Positions 41,935-49,903 of a stretch of DNA of 64,000 nt are shown here, one piece after another. The stretch's first letter is position 1. Every line of letters begins with the position of its first letter. The position numbers and the translations under genes are program-made. This DNA comes from Ekhidna lutea (GTDB lineage Bacteria; Bacteroidota; Bacteroidia; Cytophagales; Cyclobacteriaceae). A model generated the notes under the pieces. It had not been told where the DNA came from. It ran no database searches and worked only from the letters and a program-made list of their open reading frames with translations. The stretch is taken from assembly GCF_900188325.1 (NCBI RefSeq), contig NZ_FZPD01000004.1, positions 440,501-504,500 on the forward strand, read 5' to 3'.

Positions 41935-42941
41935 AGCTAAGCGTAGAACATATCAGCAAAAGTTTTGAAAAGACTCAGGTCTTGAAAGACATTTCCCTTG
42001 AAGTAAAAAAAGGAGAGATTCTTTCGCTTACAGGTGAGAGTGGCTGTGGGAAAAGTACATTATTAAGAATCATTTCCGGATTAGAAGCACCTGACGATGG
42101 TTCTATCCTTTTAAACGGCCAGAATATTACTAGTTGGAAGCCGGAAAAACGAAAATTTGGATTCGTCTTTCAAAACCTATCGTTGTTTCCACACCTTTCG
42201 GTAAAGGGTAATATTTTTTACGCTATTAAAAAGAAAGATCAGACCGCAGAAAAGCTGAATCATCTAGTAGAGATGACCGGTCTTAAAGGCTTGGAAAACC
42301 GATATCCGCATGAGCTTTCCGGTGGTCAACAGCAACGTGTCGCCTTGGCAAGAGCATTAGCTATTAATCCAGAGCTACTTATTCTGGATGAGCCATTTAG
42401 CAGCTTAGATGAGCTTTTAAAAGCAAAGCTGCGGGAGGAGATTTTTGACTTACTACGATCATTGCATATCACAACCATCTTGGTAAGCCACCAGGCTTCA
42501 GATGCATTTTTGATCGCCGATAAATTGGTCGTGATGAAGGATGGAGCAATTCAGCAATCAGGCACTCCTTCAGAGGTGTACCAAAAGCCTATCTCACCGT
42601 ACGTTTCGGACTTTTTTGGAGCGAGTGTTATTATAAATGCCAAAAACAAGGATGAGAATATTGTTGAAACATCGTTTGGATCATTAAAAATTGCGAATAA
42701 CAGGGCGGATGATTTTCAACTTTTTGTCAGGCCTGAAAACATTCAGATTACCACCTCCCGCGATTTTAATTTATCGGGAAAAGTCCTAAAAAAAGAATTT
42801 AAGGGGCCGCATGATGTCCTCAAAATAGGAAACAATAGCACATCTGAATTTATAAGCTTAGAGACCGAGAGATGTCCACATGAAGTAGGTGAAACCATTT
42901 ATTTGAAAGTGCCCGAGAAAGAAGTTCAGATTTTCAAATAG
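41931..42941 (+). CDS. Ferric-iron ABC transporter ATPase (FbpC-like)
   Basis: A 336-residue ABC ATPase: Walker A GESGCGKST near 36-44, signature LSGGQQQRVALARAL near 130, Walker B LLILDEPFSSLD, and the switch His in ILVSHQ. A C-terminal TOBE-like regulatory domain begins around residue 235. It powers import with the permease and binding protein. The start codon is GTG at 41931, sharing GTGA with the TGA stop of the permease gene. No terminator was recognised after it. Confidence 0.92.
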   Translation: MKLSVEHISKSFEKTQVLKDISLEVKKGEILSLTGESGCGKSTLLRIISGLEAPDDGSILLNGQNITSWKPEKRKFGFVFQNLSLFPHLSVKGNIFYAIKKKDQTAEKLNHLVEMTGLKGLENRYPHELSGGQQQRVALARALAINPELLILDEPFSSLDELLKAKLREEIFDLLRSLHITTILVSHQASDAFLIADKLVVMKDGAIQQSGTPSEVYQKPISPYVSDFFGASVIINAKNKDENIVETSFGSLKIANNRADDFQLFVRPENIQITTSRDFNLSGKVLKKEFKGPHDVLKIGNNSTSEFISLETERCPHEVGETIYLKVPEKEVQIFK

Positions 42942-43063
42942 TGTTCGCTCCGCCAAAATGACTGTTCAATATAGTACAATTAAAATTTTGTCCTAATTTA
43001 TAAAACACTCTAATCCAACAACTTACAATGTTTGGCATATCGTTTGATTAATAAATAGTCATA

Positions 43064-43291
43064 ATGGCCAACCGAACCAACATACGCCTAAACAGAACAC
43101 TACTTATACTCTTGGGTATATTGTTAGCATGTTTGCTCACACTCAATACTAAGTCCCTGTACTCAGCCGATTTATTGAGTGATCCGACCAATGAGCGTAT
43201 ACCGGTAATTGACAACCCAGCACCAAAAACCTTTTTTGACAAAATTGGAATGATCAGTTTTAAAAATTTCCTGAAAAAATCACATCTTTAA
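43064..43291 (+). CDS. Small single-span membrane protein
   Basis: A 75-residue protein with one hydrophobic helix (TLLILLGILLACLLTL, about 12-27) and a short polar tail. I do not recognise the family. It lies 12 bp before the PspC-domain gene and may be cotranscribed; a Cys near residue 22 lies inside the hydrophobic stretch, so a lipoprotein is less likely than a membrane anchor. Confidence 0.5.
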   Translation: MANRTNIRLNRTLLILLGILLACLLTLNTKSLYSADLLSDPTNERIPVIDNPAPKTFFDKIGMISFKNFLKKSHL

Positions 43292-43303
43292 ACAAACAAA
43301 AGA

Positions 43304-43498
43304 ATGGAAATGACGAAACGACTTTTTAGATCAAATGACAGAATGCTCGGTGGTGTTTGTGCAGGTATTGCAGAATACCTTGGCTGGGATCCTACGCTGG
43401 TTAGAGTTGCCTATCTTATCTTATCAATTGTTAGCGCCGCTTTTCCCGGACTTTTGGTCTACATCATCTTGTGGATCATCATGCCGCCCAGATATTAA
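43304..43498 (+). CDS. PspC-domain membrane protein
   Basis: A 64-residue protein made of a single PspC domain: KRLFRSNDRMLGGVCAGIAE followed by YLGWDPTLVRVAYLIL and a membrane helix ending in LLVYIILWIIMPP. PspC domains take part in envelope-stress sensing; stand-alone short forms are common in Bacteroidota. The start could be the ATG at 43304 or the one two codons on. The stop overlaps the convergent arginase-like gene by 4 bp. Confidence 0.88.
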   Translation: MEMTKRLFRSNDRMLGGVCAGIAEYLGWDPTLVRVAYLILSIVSAAFPGLLVYIILWIIMPPRY

Positions 43499-44634
43499 AC
43501 TTTGTTATAAAAGTTCATCCACCTGTCCGGTATCTCCCCTTTCATTGCTAGCTCATAATCACTGTGATTGCAAGCGATCATCCGATTTCGGTTGAATAAT
43601 CCTTCAGATTCAGGGTTGGGCACTTCCATCCACCAACGTTCTGATAGTTTACTTTTATAGAACCTGATGGTATCTGGTTCGCCTCCAAGATGTACCTCGT
43701 ACATGAGATAGTCATTGGATTTAAAATTTTTATCTCCTTTACGGTGGTAATATCCTTCGATAAAATACCAGATCATCGTACTCAAAACAAAGGCAGTTTT
43801 TTGATCCTCTGAATCTTTGGAAGCATCATAATTGTATAAACCTACCGAACTCATTTTTTCATTTTGACCTGCATACCAACATAGCTGGCAGGCTTCCTCT
43901 CCCGTCAGTCCATATACTTTAGAGTTTATAGCACCAGGAGCATAAAAAGCTTGCAAAGCACATAAATCAAATGAAAGCATATCGGCATCCCGTACTATCG
44001 GCTCAATATCTTTTATATTTTCTTTAACAATACCCAATCGCACAGATTCAAATGAAAGCTTCTCTAATAATTCAATAGATTTTTGATGAGTCAGATAACT
44101 CTGATAGGCAAGGTGATAATAGCTAAAAAGGTAATTGGGGCTATGCTTAAATATGCTACCTATGTGGTTAAATGAAGCGTTTGTTTCGTCATCAAAATCC
44201 ATTTGATTATCAATGTTAAGAACAGATACAAGCTTCTCTGAATTTTCGTAGGCATAATACTGCCCAAGATCCAAATCATGACTTCCACCAAAAAGAACGG
44301 GGATAATATTCGTTTCCATCAGATAGGCACAAACTTCTTTAAGTCTAAGGTAAGTGTCTTCTAATGTGGGTCCATTCCTGAAGTTGCCTAAATCAACTAT
44401 TCCATAGTCACCATAGCCCTTTTTAAGTTTGTATAACTGATTCCTTACCTTATTCGCAGACTCTTGATCAGCCTTTTCATCTAGCCCCCTATATTCATTA
44501 AGCCCAATTAGGGCAATGTCCATACCCTCATGATCAGGCATTTTGTCCCGATTGATATAAATCGAAGACTGAAATGAAGCAGGTGATTTATCTACGTCGA
44601 TTTCGACGGGATTGAAGAAAAGCTTTAGATCCAT
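43495..44634 (-). CDS. Arginase/formimidoylglutamase-fold protein with altered metal ligands
   Basis: A 379-residue protein of the ureohydrolase (arginase, agmatinase, HutG) fold. The GGDH-type motif reads FGGSHDLDLGQY near residue 115, the DAHxD motif reads NIDNQMDFDD near 143, and the SFDxDxxDP motif reads LSFDLCALQAFYAPG near 225. The His of the second motif and an Asp in the third are replaced, so a normal di-manganese site is doubtful. The protein may be a non-hydrolytic paralogue kept in this phylum. No histidine- or arginine-degradation genes are adjacent. Confidence 0.75.
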   Translation of the reverse strand: MDLKLFFNPVEIDVDKSPASFQSSIYINRDKMPDHEGMDIALIGLNEYRGLDEKADQESANKVRNQLYKLKKGYGDYGIVDLGNFRNGPTLEDTYLRLKEVCAYLMETNIIPVLFGGSHDLDLGQYYAYENSEKLVSVLNIDNQMDFDDETNASFNHIGSIFKHSPNYLFSYYHLAYQSYLTHQKSIELLEKLSFESVRLGIVKENIKDIEPIVRDADMLSFDLCALQAFYAPGAINSKVYGLTGEEACQLCWYAGQNEKMSSVGLYNYDASKDSEDQKTAFVLSTMIWYFIEGYYHRKGDKNFKSNDYLMYEVHLGGEPDTIRFYKSKLSERWWMEVPNPESEGLFNRNRMIACNHSDYELAMKGEIPDRWMNFYNKV

Positions 44635-44742
44635 TCAGCTAAGATAGGTATTGACTAAAAAACCTATTCACAAAAGGGTGAACTAAGGTGAAGTTTGATT
44701 GAAAACTTTTTTAGCCTTTATTATTTCCATTGCGATGGGCAC

Positions 44743-44771
44743 AAAAAAAGCCTTGCATTACTGCAAGGCTT
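44743..44771 (-). terminator. Terminator after the small secreted protein gene
   Basis: AAGCCTTGCA and TGCAAGGCTT form a perfect 10-bp stem with a TTAC loop; on the minus strand seven T follow. It lies 20 bp downstream of the stop at 44792. Confidence 0.85.
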
Positions 44772-44791
44772 GATCTCTTTGTAGGGTTGAA

Positions 44792-45127
44792 TCACTTTAT
44801 CGTAAACCCGAACGTTTCTTCATAATTCTTTCCCTGAACCAAAATGGTGTAAGTTCCTTCTGACAAGTTAATCAATGAAGATAGCTCAATCTGAGTTGAT
44901 GAAACTGAAACATCTACATCGTCATTGATTGATATTCTAACTTCTTCAGAGTCAGGCTTATTTAATGTAGCAACCGTTTCTTTGGTAAAAACCGGCTGTC
45001 CACTTTCAAATTCAATAGCGGGATTTGAAAACTCAATACTTGGTATTGATGAAGTTGCGTCTTTCTTTTCATTTTTGACTGGACTGCCAATCAAAATAAA
45101 AGCGAGTAATAGTGTAAGCTTAAGCAT
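44792..45127 (-). CDS. Small secreted protein (DUF3244-like)
   Basis: A 111-residue exported protein with an N-terminal hydrophobic signal (LKLTLLLAFILIGS). The rest looks like a small beta-sandwich; the end, LSEGTYTILVQGKNYEETFGF, resembles DUF3244 and the end of secretion-associated Ig-like modules. No lipobox is apparent. The gene is single, with a terminator downstream. Function unknown. Confidence 0.6.
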   Translation of the reverse strand: MLKLTLLLAFILIGSPVKNEKKDATSSIPSIEFSNPAIEFESGQPVFTKETVATLNKPDSEEVRISINDDVDVSVSSTQIELSSLINLSEGTYTILVQGKNYEETFGFTIK

Positions 45128-45227
45128 GATGTGTGGCGTTTTATACTATACAAAATTCACATTTATTTGATAATTATAAATCCGTAGAATACTGAATTTA
45201 CACTAAGTATAATGCTTATAAGGCAAC

Positions 45228-45262
45228 AAAAAAGGCCTTACATTACTGTAAGGCCTTTTTTT
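45228..45262. terminator. Bidirectional terminator after nqrF
   Basis: A 15-bp stem AAAAAAGGCCTTACA with TTAC loop and complement ending in seven T; T-runs are present in both directions. It lies 16 bp beyond the nqrF stop. Loop and length resemble the terminator at 44743-44771. Confidence 0.85.
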
Positions 45263-45278
45263 GACATTTCTGTTCGTG

Positions 45279-46577
45279 TTACCCACCAAAATCATCAAAT
45301 CGGATGTTTTCATCAGGAATTCCGAAATCTTCTCCCATTTTTTGCACCGCCTGGTTCATCAATGGAGGTCCACAGAAGTACAATTCAATTTCTTCCGGTT
45401 GATCGTGCTTGCTCAAGTAGTGATCAATCACTGCCTGGTGTACGAAACCTGTAAACCCATCTCCTTCATCTTCCATACTTTCTTTTGCATTCCAGTTGTC
45501 TTCTTCAAGTGGTTCAGAAAGCACAATGTGAAACTGGAAGTTCGGGAATTTCTTTTCCAGATCATAGAAGTGATCCAAATAGAAAAGCTCTCTTTTCGAA
45601 CGTCCGCCATACCAATATGTCACCTTTCTTCCGGTCTGCAATGTCTTAAACAAGTGGTATAGGTGCGACCTCATTGGCGCCATACCAGCACCCCCTCCTA
45701 CATAAAGCATCTCTGCTTCTGAAGGGTTGATGAAAAACTCTCCATAAGGGCCTGAAATTGTTACTTTATCTCCCTTTTTAAGACCAAAGATGTAAGAAGA
45801 AGCAATACCCGGATTCACATTCATCCAGCCATTCTTCGCTCGATCCCATGGTGGTGTAGCAATACGCACGTTGAGCATGATCTCTCGACCTTCTGCAGGG
45901 TAAGAAGCCATAGAGTAGGCTCTTTCTACAGTCTCATCATTCTTCATCTTCAAGTCCCATAGACCAAACTTATCCCACTCAAGCTGAAATTTATCAGGCT
46001 CTCCGGGATGCTCGTCAGGGTGAGCCGTAATGTCCATGTCTTTGAACTCTACCTCACATTTTGGCACTTCAATCTGGATATAACCTCCAGCTTCGTAATC
46101 CATTTCCTCTGGTATCTCCACCACAAATTCTTTAATGAAAGAGGCAACATTGTAGTTTCTCACCACAGTTGCTTCCCATTTCTTAATTCCGAAAATTTCC
46201 TCCGGAATTTCGATCTCCATGTCGTTCTTCACTTTTACCTGACATGCAAGCCTTACATTTTCTTTCTGCTCAGTTCTGGTTAGGTGACCTACCTCAGTCG
46301 GAAGTACATCGCCACCTCCTTCTACCACCTTACACTTACACATGGCACATGTACCACCGCCACCGCAAGCCGAAGGAAGGAAAACGCTCTTTTGAGAAAG
46401 CGTTGAAAGTAAGGTTGAACCGGCCTGAGTTACCATAGGGTTCTCAGTGTCACCATTTACAGTGATGTTTACTGGCCCTGACTGAACTAATTTTGATTGA
46501 GCCAATAGCAGGATTAAAACCAATAGAAGAATTAATACTGTGAAGGCAATGATTGAAGTTATGACAATTGAAGACAT
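45279..46577 (-). CDS. nqrF: Na+-translocating NADH:quinone reductase subunit F
   Basis: A 432-residue protein: one N-terminal membrane helix, a 2Fe-2S ferredoxin domain (SACGGGGTCAMCKCKV and a later LACQV cysteine), an FAD-binding domain (ERAYSMASYP) and an NADH-binding domain (YVGGGAGMAPMRSHL), ending EIELYFCGPPLM and DDFGG. NqrF oxidises NADH and passes electrons into the Na+-pumping NQR complex in the inner membrane. Here it stands alone with its own -7 box and terminator; the nqrA-E genes are not adjacent. Confidence 0.95.
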   Translation of the reverse strand: MSSIVITSIIAFTVLILLLVLILLLAQSKLVQSGPVNITVNGDTENPMVTQAGSTLLSTLSQKSVFLPSACGGGGTCAMCKCKVVEGGGDVLPTEVGHLTRTEQKENVRLACQVKVKNDMEIEIPEEIFGIKKWEATVVRNYNVASFIKEFVVEIPEEMDYEAGGYIQIEVPKCEVEFKDMDITAHPDEHPGEPDKFQLEWDKFGLWDLKMKNDETVERAYSMASYPAEGREIMLNVRIATPPWDRAKNGWMNVNPGIASSYIFGLKKGDKVTISGPYGEFFINPSEAEMLYVGGGAGMAPMRSHLYHLFKTLQTGRKVTYWYGGRSKRELFYLDHFYDLEKKFPNFQFHIVLSEPLEEDNWNAKESMEDEGDGFTGFVHQAVIDHYLSKHDQPEEIELYFCGPPLMNQAVQKMGEDFGIPDENIRFDDFGG

Positions 46578-46609
46578 GTGTCTAAAACCTTTTTATTTAA
46601 AAAATCACG

Positions 46610-46618
46610 GCAAATATA
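46610..46618 (-). promoter_or_regulatory. nqrF promoter -7 box
   Basis: TATATTTGC on the minus strand is an exact TAnnTTTGC box 33 bp before the nqrF ATG (46577). A matching -33 TTTG was not found. Confidence 0.5.
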
Positions 46619-46702
46619 GTTGATCTCTTCCTCCATATTAACCGATAAACTGAACCTTTTTTATTCCAATGTAGAAACACCACTCAATGGCTAATTGTTG
46701 GA

Positions 46703-47542
46703 TCAATCCAACATCTTCAGCAACATAGTCAGTCGCGACTTTAATTGTCTGCGATCTACAATGAAATCAAGGAAACCATGCTCTAAAACAAACTCAGCAC
46801 TTTGGAATCCTTTGGGTAAATCTTTCCCTATCGTTTCTCGTATCACTCTTGGTCCAGCAAAGCCTATAAGCGCCCCCGGCTCTGCAATATTGAAATCGCC
46901 AAGCATGGCATAAGATGCTGTGACCCCACCAGTGGTTGGATCTGTTAATAGCGAGATGTAGGGGATTTTAGCCTCGGAGAGCAATGCAAGCTTAGCAGAC
47001 GTTTTAGCCATCTGCATTAATGAAAAACCAGCCTCCATCATTCTAGCACCTCCGGACTTAGAGATCATTAGAAAAGGAATCTTATTCTTTAAAGAATAAT
47101 CTATTGCTCTGGCAATTTTTTCACCTACTACAGAGCCCATAGACCCACCAATAAATGAAAAATCCATACAAGCGACTACCAGGTCAATTCCATTCATTTT
47201 TCCAGTAGCGCTTCGCACCGCATCTTTCAACCCACTCTTTTTTTGAGTAGCATTGATCCTGTCCGGGTATTTTTTAGTGTCAGCAAATTTTAACGGATCG
47301 CCTGAAGATAAATCAGGGTCCAGCTCTGTGAACTTATTATTGTCAAATAGTATTTCGAAATACTCTTTCGAACCAATTCTTACATGATAATCATCATCCG
47401 GACATACGTATGAGTTGTTTTTCAACTCTCGCATGTGGATAATGCTGCCGCTTGGGGTCTTATACCAAAGTCCGTCCGGGACTTCTTTCTTATCTTCTGT
47501 CTTGGTGAGTATTCCTTTGTCTTGTCGCTTAAACCACGCCAT
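46703..47542 (-). CDS. accD: Acetyl-CoA carboxylase carboxyltransferase beta subunit
   Basis: A 279-residue AccD subunit that, with AccA, transfers carboxyl from biotin to acetyl-CoA in fatty-acid synthesis. The start [20 protein letters not shown] and the crotonase-type core ([39 protein letters not shown]) are typical. The N-terminal zinc ribbon is altered: the two CxxC pairs read KTPSGS and VCPDDDYH, leaving a single cysteine, so no zinc can be bound in the standard way. The promoter at 47566-47599 fits a short leader. Confidence 0.93.
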   Translation of the reverse strand: MAWFKRQDKGILTKTEDKKEVPDGLWYKTPSGSIIHMRELKNNSYVCPDDDYHVRIGSKEYFEILFDNNKFTELDPDLSSGDPLKFADTKKYPDRINATQKKSGLKDAVRSATGKMNGIDLVVACMDFSFIGGSMGSVVGEKIARAIDYSLKNKIPFLMISKSGGARMMEAGFSLMQMAKTSAKLALLSEAKIPYISLLTDPTTGGVTASYAMLGDFNIAEPGALIGFAGPRVIRETIGKDLPKGFQSAEFVLEHGFLDFIVDRRQLKSRLTMLLKMLD

Positions 47543-47565
47543 TCGAATTCTTTCTCAGTGAATTA

Positions 47566-47599
47566 GCAAAGCTAAATGATAATTGGTAAAGGCGTCAAT
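47566..47599 (-). promoter_or_regulatory. accD promoter
   Basis: On the minus strand ATTG (47599-47596), a 21-bp spacer and TAGCTTTGC (47574-47566), an exact TAnnTTTGC, lie 23 bp before the ATG at 47542. Confidence 0.6.
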
Positions 47600-47677
47600 A
47601 AAACAATCTGTCATTTTTGCTAAATTGAATTACTGAAAATCAGAAAGAGATAACTCAACAAGAGGAAGTCAACCACC

Positions 47678-49636
47678 ATGAAGTTTACTGTCAGCCTTAG
47701 TTTTTTCGTCTTATTAAAGATTGCAGTTTTTGCACAAAATAAAGTAGATAGCCTAAAACAAGTAATAGCAGCTTCAGATGATCCCAATACAAAAATTGAG
47801 ACACTGACTGCCCTCGCAGATCAATTTCAAAACCCAAATGATAAGATTGTCTATGCCAGACAATCGTATCGCTTATCTGAAACTGCAACAAACAAGAGTA
47901 AAATAATGGCCGCAAATCAGATGGGTGTCTGCCATGGGATGCTGGGGCAAATAGATTCTTCAAAATACTATTTTAATAAATCGTTGGAAGCCAGTTTGGC
48001 AAGCGGAGATAGCGCCTATATCTCGAGTGCATATAACGGACTTGGAAATCTTTCGAGGATAACAGCAAACCTGGAACAGTCTTTGGAGAATTTTTTAAGT
48101 GCATTAGATTATGCTGATGCGGTTCCCAATAGGAAATGGTATGCAGATATTCTTACAAATATTTCCGGAGTTTACTTTGAACTTAAGAATTATGAAGCTG
48201 CACTTGTGAAAGTTTTGGAAGCCAGAGCCATCTATGAAGAACTAGACGATAACCAAAACATCTCATATTCTGCCAATCTTCTGGCAATAGTCTATCGGGC
48301 ACTAGGTGAATTTGATAAAGCATATCAGTATAATCAGGAGGCATTAGAAATGCTGCTAATAAGTAATGACACCACTCAGATCATCTACAATTATGTTAAT
48401 ACAACTGAAATTTTAATAGAAAATGGGGAACTCAATAAAGCAGCAGAAAACGCTTTAAAGGCTATAGAATTGGCTGAAAAATTTGGTGACAGAGATCCAC
48501 AAATTTCCAGTCTGATTACTTTATCAAGTATCTATTTTAGGCAAGGAAAAATCAATTTGGCGAAAAAATATGTAGATCGGGGGATTGAGGTTTCCATGAA
48601 ATATAACTTCAAATCACAGTTGCCGAATGCATACATGATGCAATCCTTAATCGAGTCAGCGAAAGGAAATCACGGTAAGTCTTATGACTGGATAGAACTT
48701 CGGGAGGCTGTAAATGATTCCATCAGAAGCAAAGAAGTAAGCGATCGGATTTCGGAACTGAGCGTACAATATGAGACTGAAAAAAAAGAAAATGAGATCG
48801 AACGATTAAGTGCAGACCAGGAAATCAGAGAGCTCGAACTTGAACAAGCTCAGACTCGAAATTTACTTCTTGGAATTATTGCAGTTTTGTTTATTCTGAT
48901 TGGATCAATCACCTATTACTTATATCGTCAGCGAATTCGGATAAATAATCAGCTAAGGGCTGTCAATAAAACCAAAGACAAACTCTTTTCCATGATTGCG
49001 CATGACATTAAAAATCCATTGAGCGCATTTAAAGCCATTGCTCATGCCCTCGAGGAAAATTACAAATCAATGCCGGAAGATGAGGTTGATCTTTTTATTT
49101 CTCAACTGGATACCACTTCTAATAAACTACTGGACCTACTCCAAAATCTACTTGAATGGTCTATTACTGAATCAGGAAATCTTCGATTTAACCCCGAGAA
49201 AATCAAGCTAAAGTCCATTGTTGATGAAACAACTGAGCTATTTCAGGGAGCAATCGATGCTAAAATGTTGAATGTTAAAAATGAGGTTCCCGCTGATGTC
49301 GAAGTGTACGCTGATTATAAAATGTTATTTTCTGTTATCAGAAATCTCATTTCTAACGCAATAAAGTTTACCAAGCCTAAAGGGAACATTTCAATTAAGA
49401 CAAAACTCGTTGATCAACTTTTGGAGGTCTCAGTAATTGACAATGGAAAGGGGATGACAGGCAGCCAATTGGAAAACATATTTAAGAAAGACTCAATCAC
49501 CGACAAAGACGGTACCGGACTTGGTCTGATTATTTGTAAAGAATTCGTAGAGAAAAACGGAGGAAGAATGTCAGTTGAGAGTAAAGATGGGAGCGGCACA
49601 ACTTTTAAGTTTACTTTAAAACCTCCACAAGGTTAA
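47678..49636 (+). CDS. TPR-domain sensor histidine kinase
   Basis: A 652-residue sensor with a signal peptide (LSFFVLLKIAVFA), a periplasmic tetratricopeptide region of about six repeats (roughly 40-340; ARQSYRLSE, AYNGLGNLS, ALDYADAVP, ALEMLLISN), a coiled segment, one membrane helix (about 391-416), then HisKA with FSMIAHDIKNPLSAFKAIA (His442) and a HATPase domain (NLISNAIKFTKP, DNGKGM, GTGLGLIICKEF). No receiver or regulator gene is adjacent, so it is an orphan kinase. Its stop abuts the stop of the convergent DUF4834 gene. Confidence 0.92.
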   Translation: MKFTVSLSFFVLLKIAVFAQNKVDSLKQVIAASDDPNTKIETLTALADQFQNPNDKIVYARQSYRLSETATNKSKIMAANQMGVCHGMLGQIDSSKYYFNKSLEASLASGDSAYISSAYNGLGNLSRITANLEQSLENFLSALDYADAVPNRKWYADILTNISGVYFELKNYEAALVKVLEARAIYEELDDNQNISYSANLLAIVYRALGEFDKAYQYNQEALEMLLISNDTTQIIYNYVNTTEILIENGELNKAAENALKAIELAEKFGDRDPQISSLITLSSIYFRQGKINLAKKYVDRGIEVSMKYNFKSQLPNAYMMQSLIESAKGNHGKSYDWIELREAVNDSIRSKEVSDRISELSVQYETEKKENEIERLSADQEIRELELEQAQTRNLLLGIIAVLFILIGSITYYLYRQRIRINNQLRAVNKTKDKLFSMIAHDIKNPLSAFKAIAHALEENYKSMPEDEVDLFISQLDTTSNKLLDLLQNLLEWSITESGNLRFNPEKIKLKSIVDETTELFQGAIDAKMLNVKNEVPADVEVYADYKMLFSVIRNLISNAIKFTKPKGNISIKTKLVDQLLEVSVIDNGKGMTGSQLENIFKKDSITDKDGTGLGLIICKEFVEKNGGRMSVESKDGSGTTFKFTLKPPQG

Positions 49637-49891
49637 TCACTTCACCTCCTCGTAATCCACATACTCTCCCCCGTGATACCCTTTGTCATTTTTAGATCGG
49701 GTTTGCGGATTGGTGTCAATGTTCAGATTACTCCCTGGTGCTTTTCGCGAGTAACTTCTGTTGGTGGTATGCTCGCTTCCACCAAATTGCTGGTGCCTGG
49801 TAAAGCCACTGAACAAACCATTAAAAAGGAATGAGGTGACCTTGTAAAACACATACCCAATCAGGATCAGTATGATTATAATCTTCAACAT
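49637..49891 (-). CDS. DUF4834 small membrane protein
   Basis: An 84-residue protein with one N-terminal membrane helix (LKIIIILILIGYVFYKVTSF) and a polar, disordered tail ending in GGEYVDYEEVK, the conserved DUF4834 ending. Common in Bacteroidota, function unknown. It lies 12 bp after carB and probably shares its transcript. Confidence 0.8.
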   Translation of the reverse strand: MLKIIIILILIGYVFYKVTSFLFNGLFSGFTRHQQFGGSEHTTNRSYSRKAPGSNLNIDTNPQTRSKNDKGYHGGEYVDYEEVK

Positions 49892-49903
49892 ATTTATATA
49901 AAC

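Noticed and set aside
43030-43060. TGGCATATCGTTTGAT as a sigma-54 promoter before the small membrane protein gene
   Set aside because: The -12 part lacks the GC of TTGC and only one copy is seen; match is weak.
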